Of a DNA stretch of 28,095 nucleotides, positions 1 through 10,539 are shown one piece after another. Each line of letters opens with the position of its first letter. Within the stretch, counting starts at the first letter, position 1. This DNA is from Welwitschia mirabilis (taxonomy: Eukaryota > Gnetophyta > Gnetopsida > Welwitschiales), in contig JBOZIK010000001.1 in assembly GCA_051453625.1 (NCBI GenBank), positions 235,891,913 through 235,920,007 on the forward strand. Reading direction: 5' to 3'. Under the pieces are notes generated by a model, which had not been told where the DNA came from, searched no databases, and worked only from the letters and a program-made list of their open reading frames with translations. The translations under genes were made by a program, and so were the position numbers.

Positions 1-1683
1 GCAACAAGTTTGCGTCTTGAGAAATCGGAGGTTAGGGTTTGATATAACCCTAATCCCTCAAATTTCTTTTTCCTTTTTGTTTTTTGTTTTGGTTTTTCGG
101 TTACGGCATTTTCTTTGCCATAAAAAACCAAGAAAATGTGCTTGTTTTCAGGCAGAAAACCGCGAGCCGACGAAGATTAAAGGAGCATGTTTTGTTGAAC
201 TCCACTCTAAAGAATCTTCAGGAAGCAGCTGCAGCAGAAGGGACAGTCTCGTACGAGATTCTCTGTCTTACTGCGCAAAACATCTGCAATTCCGCTTCCA
301 CAGTTTTGAGGATGAAAGTCTCAGTTGCTCGCTTTTTCCAGCAACTACTTTTATATGACATTTCTGATTCCTTTTGGTTGTTGTTCAGAATATGTCTAAA
401 ACTAAACTGAGCTTTAGCAAACTGTTAGACGTCAGAAGGCAAGTAGGAGGAAATGTTTCGAGCACGGTCTCTCTGCACGAAGTCCTACAGCGTTGTTCCT
501 TCTTGTCTCTGTGCAATGACGGTAGTGAAAAGCAAACAATAAAGATATTCTATGAATCAGAAGCGTAATGAGTCCCTTGTGTCTTGCTTTTCTAGGCTAA
601 CTCGAAAGCCGAAGGTTACTGCGTTCCGTTTTGTCTCGCTAAGAGCCAAAGCGTTTTATACTCGGGGCAGGTTAGGCAAAAACTGCGCATTACGAGGCGT
701 CTGAATATATCTGTAAAGTTAATATTCTCCTTCGGAAACAGGTATTATAAATTTCAATATGATAGTAATCCTTGTACGTCTTGTGTCATAATAAGCAACG
801 GCGTTGAGTACTTTTCCAAAAGCACTTAGGGTTTCGAACTTTTAATTTAGCGAAACGATTTCCGAATCCCCGTAACAGACGGGTGTCATCTCGTCCTGAA
901 ACTTTCTTTCCGTTCTATTTCTAATTCATGTGTTCCTCGTTCCAGATTTCTGCCAGATCTTACACCTGATGCGCTTCGATTCTGCAGTTGACTCTTCTTT
1001 GGCGGTTTTAAAGTTTCATCGAAAGAGGTTGTTCCTAGTTTTTCTTAAGGAGCGCTAAAGAAAGGTGGACTGTGTGGATGATGATGTCATTTTCAAGAAG
1101 TCTCTTGTTCAACCTGCACAGAGCTTCGAAAAGTAAAGGGCCTACGTCAAGCTTCATAGCTTATGGCATATTGTATTGAATCTGGATACAGTGGTAAACG
1201 CTTTGATGCAATACTGCACGTTGGAAAGGGAAATACTCTACTGAAGCTTTTTTTCAGATGACTCTAAAGCAAATTTGTATTCCGGACAGATTCGAATCTT
1301 AATTGTTACTACAACATTTCATTATGTATTTACTGTTGAATTCTAAAATAAAGTTAGTAGTCCGTCCGTATTTGATGAGCAGAGACTACAGTAAAGATAG
1401 ACGACGGTGTCAATAATCGATAGTATGGTTGCAGCTCAGAATCTCCACTCCAGCCACTCATGAAAACTGACAATTTAGTACTACAGCATGGCAAAGCAAG
1501 AACACACCAAAAGATGAGTGGAGAAATTCAAGGAAGCAAAAGAACGCCGTCAAGCTTGAGAAGTCGAAAATGGAGAATATTTCATCATATGCCAATAGTT
1601 TAAACTATGATAAAGTAAGGGACACAATGCAGATGAGGGGGGCCGCTTTCTCCTGTTGCTGAAAATGAATAGAAAATGCTCCG
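1..1683. other. CpG-rich low-copy segment, possible gene edge
   Basis: This segment differs from everything downstream. It has ordinary CpG content (30 CpG in the first 720 bases by direct count) and more G+C, and no part of it recurs elsewhere in the window. Three short open stretches lie near its start: 17-358, 84-410 and 374-568 on the plus strand. Splice-like signals exist: a T-rich stretch ends in TTTTCAG at 150, and TTGTTCAG ends at 388. A GT at 31-32 followed by the AG at 149-150 would make a 120-base intron. A small reading frame at 1078-1179 begins with three ATG codons. None of the predicted peptides resembles a family I recognise, and no exon chain can be proved. The likeliest readings are an unmethylated 5' or 3' gene flank, or a gene fragment. 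Repeat sequence begins at 1684. Confidence 0.45.
32..53. promoter_or_regulatory. Telo-box inverted repeat
   Basis: TTAGGGTT (32-39) and its exact reverse complement AACCCTAA (46-53) are separated by six bases. The AAACCCTA-type telo-box is an established cis element near transcription starts of many plant genes, notably those for translation and replication. The site lies at the edge of the CpG-rich segment and is followed by a pyrimidine-rich stretch like a plant leader or intron. The symmetry is seen directly; the promoter role is inferred. It could equally be a chance palindrome or lie inside an intron. Confidence 0.3.
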
Positions 1684-4428
1684 TTTAGGAAACTGGCTGT
1701 GTCAGCTGCCGACTCCGTTAGAATTTAAATACAAAGTATGTGGCTGGTTTTGCCAATTGGCTAACTAATTAAAGGTAAAAGGAAATGCATCTTCGCACAA
1801 ACTCCTCACTAGAATGAGATTTTGGCAAATTTCTTGTATTTGTTCCTTGGAAAGCGGCTACATCTTAAGGAGATTTTTCGAACTTTTAAGTATTCATTTT
1901 GGCTTTCATGTCCCTATGCATTAGCCATGGTTGTGGGTTTAAAAAAGAGTTCAAAAAAAATATAACATTTAGGTTTGCAAAAGGATAGCCTTTGCTACTA
2001 GAATCCTAGTTTGCAAAAAGATTCTTATTTTCTTTTGTGGCTCTACCTTGTGTTAGAATAAGTCACTAGTTAAGACAAACCATCTAGAGCTATCAACCAA
2101 AAAAGCCTAGGTTTCAAAGAATTGTCTAGGCTATGCGCTACAAACAAAGGGGAATGGGTACCTTAGGGAATCCTTTGCTCTCTCTTAAAAGGAAAAGATA
2201 TTGTTGAAAAGTGGATTGATAGAAATTTTTAGGGGGGTTACCCCTAGAAGATTATTATTTATAACTTCATTGCCAATGGCACTCTGAAAAATTCATCATC
2301 TTGGAAAGAAACAAGCTTTTCCAATGGTGTTTTCTTTCAAGTTGTCTTTGTCTCTAGGCATCGCCTCATTTACATGCTATTTGAAACATTTAGGGATCCA
2401 TTAAGAGATTGGTTGTGGCACCTCCCAGAATAACCAACAATAAGGGTCCCAATTCTCACTTTATGTTAAACAATCCAAATGAGCTTCTTAGGAAAAGGAT
2501 AGTATCTAGCATAACACAAAGGGATTTGACTTAAATTCATGATGTTTGCACTTCTATTAGGAGGGATTTTTTTTTTTGCTAAACTTTATTCTAGATATGT
2601 ATAATCTCCCTTCATCATCATTTAGAAGATAAAAGATGCTTAGACATGGTTGTGCTTTCTAAGCAAGAAGCACTATAGAGTTGGCCTATTCATATTCATT
2701 TCCATGATTATAAAATTAATGAAGTGTACATATACAATTTACTAGTTAATCAAAAATTGTATAACCTTAACCTTCTTTACAATGTCAACTTCTCCATAGA
2801 GACTTGGCTTGAAGTTGCCTCTAAAACATGGAAAATCTAGATAAAACTTAAAGTAACCTCTTTTCTTAGTGTCTTGTTTATTGAGGTCTTTCTCTTAAAT
2901 CCTATTTGATAAAGTAAGGCTTTTCACAATGGCTCTACCCATACTGCAACACTTATGAGTCCTTACCATCATGCCTTTTATCATTACAAGGTTGCTACAT
3001 CTCATTGGAATTGGCTTTGCAAATGCTTTGGCTGGATATAGGTTTCCTTTATGCTTTGTGTCTTTGGTATTAGTCATGTTTCTTCAAACAAGATCCATAT
3101 ACTATGGAATGCTACAAGGAATCTTCTTCTACTCATATTTTGAAAGAATTCCAATGCTAGTGTTTTTTTAATGAGTGTCAATGATCTTGTTCTCCCTTCT
3201 AAAATATTCTTACTATTCTTCAAATTTTTTTTCCCAATCTTATACTAAGGCTAGTTGTTAATGGCGCTCTTTAAAATGTTAACAATGACTCCTTTTCATG
3301 AAATCTAGGACTGGCCCTTCAAATTTTTTAAGCCTTTAATATAATTCTATTTTTAAGTGAAAAAAATATTTAGATTTTTAAAAAAATTGTATATAAGATA
3401 AAACTTATTTTTTCTTTTATTTATATTTATAAAGATAAAAGAAAAAATCTTTATTTATAATCTTTATGTTTTTCTCTATCATTATTTTTAAGTTTTCACG
3501 CATGATATAAAATTGTACAATATGCTTTATATACCTAGTAAATGCATCCTCATTCTTTGATATTAATTCACATGTCTAAATATATTCTAAGAGTTAGAAA
3601 TCATGCAATGATGATTATGAGCCATCAAGAGGATCATTGCCTTTTCTAACCCTTCATATGCTTCTTATTATGTTTGTGTGCATTTTGTTCATAAGATCCT
3701 TGACATGCTTAGGGTGGTTGATAATTTCATGAGTGTATTTGAATTCCACCAACTATGCTGAATCATATCCCTTCCACATATCCTCATGTATTTAAGTGTC
3801 AAGCTTTATCCACGTGCATATCAAGTTCATCAATGTTTCTTTGCTCCTATTTGGCATTGCACTAAGAAATATTTTATTTGAATCTTATTCAATGCCTTTG
3901 ACAACCCAGTGTTAAGGCACCATTAACTTCTTTGTCATACTTTTATCTTCATTATCTTACTAGGACCTTTAATTTTCTATGGATTTGTGACTAATGCATC
4001 TAAACAAACATTGCAAGAAAAGTTAAATAATCCACAATTGCTTAGAGAGAGGAAAAAGAAAAAAAGTTATTTTGTTTTATGGTAAATTCATTGGAGCATC
4101 ATTAGCTACAATCATATGCAATGAACAAAATTTATTTGAGACTCAATCTTGAGTGCTCAACCCATTTGCTCTTTAGATTTTATTCTATAGATCCACATGA
4201 AACAAAGACAAACCTTCATTTCTCTTTCTTTGGTGCATCTTTCTACTATTAATTAATTCAAGGTATTTTAAACAAACTTTAGAGTTGTGTATATGTTTCA
4301 ATTCTTCACAAGATTTGATATGATTCTTTATCTTATAAACCATTTTTATATATATTTTGTTATCAAAATTTGAGATGTATTACATGCTTCAAGAATTTAG
4401 TAGATAAGATATTTTAATTTAGATTCTC

Positions 4429-4430
<2 letters not shown>
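1684..4430 (+). repeat. Large repeat, copy 1, left part
   Basis: This stretch aligns end to end with 4601-7601 at roughly 88% identity by eye, with only two large length differences. The start is well defined: 1684 pairs with 4601, and both reach the shared TCAGCTGCCGACTC-like block within about 20 bases. It ends exactly where a poly-G run begins. The homology continues in copy 2 beyond 7601, and the missing continuation of copy 1 is found at 8807. No transposon domain, LTR or terminal inverted repeat was recognised. Short open stretches such as 2971-3171 are broken in the other copy, so no gene is called. An A/T-rich hairpin with 13-base perfect arms (3408-3420 and 3435-3447) lies within it and is degraded in copy 2. 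Confidence 0.8.

Positions 4431-4500
<70 letters not shown>
4431..4500. other. 70-base poly-G run at a contig end (likely artefact)
   Basis: Seventy consecutive G bases run directly into a 100-N gap. The homologous position in the other repeat copy (7602 onward) and in the right half of this copy (8823 onward) is ordinary T-rich sequence. Such a run next to a gap is characteristic of no-signal base calls in two-colour sequencing or of faulty gap filling. A genuine G tract is possible but not supported by either homolog. Confidence 0.85.
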
Positions 4501-4600
4501 NNNNNNNNNNNNNNNNNNNNNNNNNNNNNNNNNNNNNNNNNNNNNNNNNNNNNNNNNNNNNNNNNNNNNNNNNNNNNNNNNNNNNNNNNNNNNNNNNNNN
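4501..4600. other. Assembly gap, 100 N
   Basis: Exactly 100 N, a conventional placeholder length. It separates the poly-G end of one contig from the contig 4601-8706. Confidence 0.99.
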
Positions 4601-5696
4601 CTTGGGAAGCTGGCTCTGTCAGCTGCCGACTCGGTTAGAATTTAAATACAAAGTGTGTGGCTAGTTTTGCCAATTGGCTAACTAATTAAAGGTAAAAGGA
4701 AATGCATCTTTGCGTAGACGTAATGAAAAAAAATACTATGTTGGAGATATTCTGTAAGGTTTTGAGTAATTGGGGAAACTTCTCACTAAATGAGATTTGG
4801 CAAATTTCTCATGTGTTACTTGGAAAGCGGCTACGTCTTGGAGAGATTTTTTAAAGTATTCATTTTGGCTCTGAAGTCTACGCATCAGCTATGGTTGTGG
4901 GTTTAAAAAAGGATTTAAGGAAAAAAAAAACATTTAGGCTTTCAAAAGAATAGTTTTTGCTATTAGAATCCTAGTTTGTAAAAAGATTCTCTTATCTTAT
5001 CAAATCTATTACTCTTCTTTTGTGGCTCCACCTTGTGTTAGCATAAGTAACTAGTTAAGACAATTCGTCTAGAGATCTTAACCAAAAAAGCCAAGGTTCT
5101 AAAGAATTGTCTAGGATACATGTTATGAACAAAGGAAAATGGGAAGCTTAGGGAATCCCTTCCTCTCTCTTAGGAAAAGGTATTGTTGTAAAGTGGATTG
5201 TTAGAACTTTTGAGGGGGGTTAACCATAGGAGATTATCATTTACAACTTCATTGCCTATGGGACTTTGAAAAATTCATCATCTTGAAAAGGAACAAGCTT
5301 TTCCAATGGTGTTTTCTCTCGAGTTGCTTTTGTCTCTAAGCATCGCCTCATTTACATGCTATTTAAAACACTTGGGGATCCATTAAGAGATTGGTTGTGG
5401 CACCTCCAAGAATAACCAATAATAAGGCTCCCATTTGGCACCTTATGTTAAACATTCCAAATGAGCTTCTTAGGAAAAGGATAGTATATAGCATAGCTCA
5501 AAGGGACTTGACTTAAATCAATGATGTTTGCATTTCTATTGGAAGGGATTTTTTTTTTGTTTTTTTGGCTAAACTTTTTTAAGACAAGTATAATCTCCCT
5601 TCATCATTGTTTAGAAGATAAAACATGCTTAGACATGATTGTGCTTTCTAAGGACGAAGCAGTATGGAGTTGGCCCATTAATATTGCTTTCCATGA

Positions 5697-6091
5697 TTAT
5701 AAAATTAAGGAAGGGTACATATACAATTTACTAGTTAATCAAAAAATTGTATAATCTTAGTCTTCTTTAGAATGTCAACTTCTCCATTGAGACTTAGCTT
5801 GAAATTGTTTCTAAAACATCGAAAACCTAGATAACACTTAAAGTAATCTCTTTTCTTAGTGTCTTGTTTATTAAGGTCTTTCTCTAAATTCTATTTGATA
5901 AAGTCTTATAAAATTAAGAAAGGGTACATATATAATTTACTAGTTAATCATAAAATTATATAACCTTAATCTTCTTTAGAATGTCGACTTCTCCATTCAG
6001 ACTTGGCTTGAAATTGTCTCTAAAACATGGGAAATCTAGATAACACTTAAAGTAACCTCTAGTCTTTCTCTAAATCCTAGTTGATAAAGTC
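5697..6091 (+). repeat. Direct tandem duplication inside copy 2
   Basis: Unit 1 (5697-5905, 209 bases) and unit 2 (5906-6091, 186 bases) both start TTATAAAATTAAG and end TTGATAAAGTC. Unit 2 lacks about 23 bases present in unit 1. Copy 1 of the large repeat has a single unit (about 2709-2913), so the duplication arose after the two copies separated. Confidence 0.85.
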
Positions 6092-7059
6092 AAGCTTTTC
6101 ACAATTTATCTAACCATATTGCAACACTTAGGAGTCTTTCCATCATGCCTTTTATCATTGCAAGGTTGCTACATCTTCTTGAAATTGGCTTTGCAAATGC
6201 TTTGGCTAGATATAGGCTTCCTTTTTGCTTTGTATCTATGGTATTAGTCATGTTTCTTCAAACATGATCCATATACTATAAAATGCTACAAGGAATCTTC
6301 TTTTATTCAAAATTTGAAAGATTCAAAATGATAGTGTTTTGTCATATGGACGTCAATGGTATTTTGCTATCTTCTAAAATTTTCTTAATAGTCTTCATTT
6401 TTTGCCCAATCTTATAAAAGGGATAGTTGTCAATGGCTCTCTCTGAAATGTAAACAATGGCTCCTTTTTATGAAATCTAGGACTGGCCCTTCCTCCATGA
6501 TATTTTAAGCTTTTAATAGAATTTTATTTGCAGGTAAAAAATATATATTTAGATTTTTAAAAAAAATGTATAAAAGATAAAAATTATTTTATCTTTTATT
6601 TATATTTATATAGACAAAAACAAAATCTTTATTTATAATCTTTGTGTGTTCCTCTATCATTACTTCTAAGTTTTCAGGCATCATATAAAATTGTATAATA
6701 TGCTTTATACACCTATTAAATGCATCCCTGTTTTTTGATATTAATTCACATCTCTAAATATATTCTAAGAGTTAGAAATCATGTAATGATGATTATGAGC
6801 CATTAGGAGGATCATTCCCTTGCTCAATCCTTCATATGATTCCTATTATGTTTGTGTGTATTTTGTTCATAAGATCCTTGACATGCTTGGGGTGGCTAAC
6901 CATTTCATAGAGTGTAACCACATTTCACAAACCGTGTTGAATCATATCCCTTCCACAAATTCTCATGTATTTGAGTGTCAAGCTTTATCTATGTGCTTAC
7001 TAAGTTCATTTTTCCTTGTTCCTATTTGGTATTACACTAAGAAACATTTTATTTGAATA

Positions 7060-7293
7060 TTGGTCGATTCCTTTGACAACCCACTATTAAGGCACCATCC
7101 ACTTATTTGTCATACTTTTACCTTCATTATCTTACTAGGGCCTTTAATTTTCTATGGATTTATGACTAATGCATCTAAACAAACATTGCAACAAAAGTTA
7201 AAACAATCCGAAATTGTTTGGAGAGAGAGGAAAAAAAAGTTTTTTTTTATGGTAAATTCATTAGACATTATTAGCTACGATCATATGCAATGA
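7060..7293 (+). other. Open stretch partly kept in both repeat copies, unidentified
   Basis: This is a 77-codon open frame with a hydrophobic middle (residues about 20-35, including LLGPLIFYGF) followed by a Lys/Gln/Arg-rich tail. The homologous part of copy 1 (about 3890-4070) reads the same protein over most of its length, including LLGPLIFYGF and TNASKQTL, but has one stop. The upstream frame 6820-7056 is also recognisable in copy 1, again with stops. I do not recognise the sequence. It may be a relic of a gene or transposon protein carried by the repeat, or chance openness in A/T-rich DNA. Confidence 0.15.
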
Positions 7294-8570
7294 ACAAAAT
7301 TTGTTTAGGACTTAATCTTGAGTGCCCAACCCATGTTCTCTTTCAATTTGATTCTATAGATCCATATGAAAGAAAGACAAACCTTCATTTCTCTTTTCTT
7401 GGTGCATCTTTCTACCACTAATTAATTCATTGTATTTTGAACAATCTTTATAGTTGTGTAGAAGTTCCAATTCTTCACAAGATTTGATATAATCCTCTAT
7501 TTATAAATCTTTTTTTATATATAGATTTTGCTGTCAAAATTTGAGATGTATTACACACTTAAAGCATTTAGTATATAAGATATTTGGATTTAGATTCTCT
7601 TTTCTTTATCAATTGTGTTGCTTTTATTTTCTTTTTAAATGTGGAAATTTTTGTGTTGACTTTAAAGAATCAGATATAGATATTAGAAAGTTGATAAACA
7701 TCAAAAATAAAACTTTCTTGATTTATGTAAAATTTTGAAAAAAAATATTATGATCTAAATGAATCCTTATTATAATTTCAATAAATGCTATGATTTATAC
7801 CATCCTTTCATTATATTTCTTTACATCACAAACAATAAAGATATAACTATTTCATCATATAATGAATAATATAAATCTAATTCTTCAGTAATGTCACTAA
7901 CATTTTGTGAGGTTTTCACAATTATACCCATTGTGACAAGAATTTATTTGACTATGTTTATTACATACTAAAATAGTAATCCTTGTGTTTTGTTCATGAA
8001 ATGAAAAGAGGATGAAATTTATAGTTGCTTTAAAGTAAAATGACAAATCATATGTTATGATAAATTGTTATAGAAATATTATCGAAATTTACAAATTCTG
8101 TATTATTAGAAGTTTGATGAAAAACTTACAAAGGTTTAATTTCATATCATTTTAATCTCATGTAGAATTTACAAAAGATGCTATATTCTATTAGAGATCA
8201 AATAAGTAAATCGTTATATATCATCAAACTCATTAATGAAAATAATAGAGAAGAATCATACTAAAAAAAGTTCAAGAAACTAGTAGAGAAGATTCATGTA
8301 GAAGAAAATTCAAGAAAGTAAGTGGATAATGTAATTACATATAATTTACAATGTTTTAAGATGATGCAGGTTTTATAGTTATTAGTTTGTTTAAGTAGTA
8401 AAAAATACTAATTAGTAATTGAAGCCAATAAAGGGGTTTGTGACTTCCTAAATTTGCATTATTATTAAAGTAAGCAATTCATGATAATAAATAATTTTTT
8501 TCCAGATGCTACTCTTCTTCAATGCTTATAAAATAGACAAATGATGATCCATAAAGAGAAAACATATGTT

Positions 8571-8706
8571 AGTTTCAAAAGACAAATGCATATCATAGTG
8601 TAGAGGTTAGCCTAGATTAATCAATTATGAAATGGAAGGATGCCGAGTTTGAAACACATAAGCAAGAGTAACAAAAATTAACATGCACTAAGAAGGAAAA
8701 CGATAA
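8571..8706 (-). repeat. Truncated copia LTR fragment at contig end
   Basis: The last 136 bases of the copy 2 contig align with the left end of the copia A LTR (9806-9940). Shared features are the AAAAGACAAA(T/G)GCAT block, the (A/G)GCTAGCCTAGAT-like block and CATAAGCAAGAGTAA. The terminal TG of the LTR has decayed here (AGTTT against TGTTG). The remainder would lie in or beyond the following gap. Confidence 0.65.
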
Positions 8707-8806
8707 NNNNNNNNNNNNNNNNNNNNNNNNNNNNNNNNNNNNNNNNNNNNNNNNNNNNNNNNNNNNNNNNNNNNNNNNNNNNNNNNNNNNNNNNNNNNNN
8801 NNNNNN
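8707..8806. other. Assembly gap, 100 N
   Basis: Exactly 100 N. The sequence on its right (8807-8822) is identical to the end of the contig before the first gap (4415-4430), not to the sequence on its own left. Confidence 0.99.
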
Positions 8807-9805
8807 TAATTTAGATTCTCTTTTTCTTTATCTTTTTGTTGTTCCCCCCCTCTTTAAAAGTGCAGATTTTGGTGTTAACTTTAAAGAAGCAAATATAGAC
8901 ATTAGAAAGTTGATAAACATCACAAAATCAAACTTTCTTGATTCATGTAAAATTAAAAAAAATTAAACAAAAAATAATTGTGATCTAAATGAATCCTTTA
9001 GTGTAATTTCAATAAATGCTGAGATTTATACCCATCCTTTCATTATATTTCTTTACATAATAAACAATAAAGATATAATTATTTCATTACTTAACAAATA
9101 ATAGAAATCTAATTCTTAAGTAATGCCATCAAAATTTCATGAGGTTTTCACCATTATACTTGTTATGACTAGACTTTATTTAACTACTTTTATGCACATA
9201 CTAAAATAGTATTCCTTGTGTTTCATTTATAAAATGAAAAGAGGATGAAATTTATAGCTGCTTTAAAGTAAAAAAAAAAAAAAAAATCATATGTTATGAT
9301 AAATTGTTATAAAAAAATTGTCACAATTTATAAATTCTATATTATTAGAATTTTGATGAAAAATTTACAAAGGTTTAATGTTATATCATTTGAATCTCAT
9401 GAAAAATTTACAAAAGATGATATATTACATCAAAGAACAAATAAGTCAAAGATCATATATCATCAAACTCATTAAAGAAAGAATGGAGAAGAATCATACT
9501 AAAGAAAGTTCAAGAAAGTGGTAGAGAAGATTCATGTACAAGAAAGTTTAAGAAAGTAGGTGACTAATGTAATTACATGTAATTTACAATGTTTTAAGAT
9601 GATGCAGAGTTTGTAGTCATTAAGTTTAAGCAATCAAAAACAATAATTAATAATTGAAGCCAATAAAAGAGTTTGTGACTTCCTAAATTTGCATTATTAT
9701 TAAAGTAAGCAATTCATGCTAATAAATAAATTTTTTTCAAATTCTACCCTTCTTTAATACTTATAAAATAGACAACTGATGTTTTATACATAGCAAACAT
9801 ACGTT
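8807..9805 (+). repeat. Large repeat, copy 1, right part
   Basis: This stretch aligns with 7587-8570 of copy 2. It begins with 16 bases that repeat the last 16 non-G bases of the left part (4415-4430), so it is its natural continuation. It ends at the outer boundary of the copia A LTR. The segment is A/T-rich, has an A homopolymer of about 17 bases near 9270-9286, and holds no coding frame of note. Confidence 0.75.
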
Positions 9806-10457
9806 TGTTGCAAAAGACAAAGGCATAGCATACTATAGAGGCTAGCCTAGATCAACCAATTATGAAATGGAAGGATGCTAATTATGAAATACATAAGCAA
9901 GAGTAATAAAATTAACATGCACTAAAGAAGAAAAAGATGAGATACATTGAGATTTAACATGATTTAGTAATGTGCATATCTCCATGAGGAAGAGAATTTA
10001 CCTTTCTTGTTATAGAAGGAAAAGTAAAAAGAAGAGAGATTACAACTCAGCTCTACATTATAACAATAACATCCTAGCCCACAACTAGTACTTTTTCTTA
10101 TCTAAAACACTCATAACCCTAAACAAGCCAATAATACTTATAATGCTACACAATTGAACGTGTTGTGATGTTTTGAACAATGATATATTGGGGTTTTCCT
10201 AGGGTTATTTATATAGACCTAAGGTTAGGGTTAAATAAAAAAAATTCTAAAATAATCATTCTTTCTCATTTATTAGTTTGAATTCATGCTTATCTTAGGT
10301 AAGTTAATTTGGACTAGAAAATAACATTTTAACCTTGAAGATAAACAAGACATATTTCATAAATAACTGACTTGAAATAAGGCTAAATGTATAATAAAAC
10401 ATACAAGCCAAATAAGAAAATGGATGAAAAAGCCAATTTAGGACACATATTTTAGCA
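9806..10457 (-). repeat. Copia A 3' LTR, 652 bases
   Basis: The LTR runs from TGTTG (9806) to TTTAGCA (ending 10457), with the canonical TG...CA ends. It is homologous to the LTRs at 16879-17521 (643 bases) and 22898-23545 (648 bases). The left boundary matches the point where those LTRs meet the primer-binding site. The right boundary lies directly beside a polypurine-tract remnant. A TATA-like box (10207-10215) and a conserved telo-box motif (10225-10236) lie inside. The five bases outside it (ACGTT) have no partner to compare as target-site duplication, because the 5' end of this element is missing. Confidence 0.85.
10207..10215 (-). promoter_or_regulatory. TATA-like box in copia LTR
   Basis: On the minus strand this reads TATATAAAT, well placed inside the LTR to be the U3 core promoter. 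The equivalent sites in LTR B (around 17280) and LTR C (around 23305) have decayed. As part of a 3' LTR it would not drive the element itself. Confidence 0.4.
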
Positions 10458-10470
10458 ATCTTCACCACGA
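10458..10470 (-). other. Polypurine-tract remnant next to the 3' LTR
   Basis: On the minus strand the sequence just upstream of the LTR reads GTGGTGAAGAT. This resembles the GTGGGAGAT-type polypurine tract found immediately before many plant copia 3' LTRs, where it primes plus-strand DNA synthesis. Two substitutions break the purine run. Confidence 0.55.
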
Positions 10471-10539
10471 GAAAAAGTAGCCTTCTATGTTTTCAACATT
10501 GAATTGTTGATCCATATCTACTCAACTATCTTTAATAAA

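Larger units (their letters stand above)
4601..8706 (+). repeat. Large repeat, copy 2 (whole contig)
   Basis: This 4106-base contig is bounded by gaps on both sides. It is homologous along its whole length to 1684-4430 followed by 8807-9940. Compared with copy 1 it carries about 60 extra bases near 4714-4775 and a tandem duplication at 5697-6091. Those two insertions account for the length difference: joined copy 1 is about 3865 bases. The last 136 bases (8571-8706) are the beginning of a copia LTR equivalent to 9806 onward, so this paralog also abuts a copia element. No intact gene is visible. The open stretches 5521-5754, 6820-7056, 7060-7293 and 7541-7738 are short and mostly interrupted in copy 1. 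Confidence 0.8.

Noticed and set aside
1288-1299. AGATTCGAATCT, similar to a tRNA T-arm
   Set aside because: It is a simple palindrome; no A box, anticodon arm or acceptor stem can be placed around it.
2255-2410. Resemblance of a translated stretch (YNFIANGTL...) to the hinge region of plant receptor-like kinases
   Set aside because: Only a short stretch matches, the following HRD and DFG blocks are not found in order, and copy 2 at 5235-5400 does not improve the match.
3408-3447. A/T hairpin with 13-base arms as a possible MITE
   Set aside because: The arms are low-complexity, there is no target-site duplication and the paralog has lost the symmetry.
4429-4638. Open frame encoding polyglycine followed by unknown residues
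   Set aside because: It is produced by the poly-G run and the N gap and has no coding meaning.
1684-8706. The two large repeat copies as alternative haplotypes
   Set aside because: Divergence is roughly 12%, with private insertions, far more than the 3-4% between the gap-flanking duplicates. An old duplication fits better.
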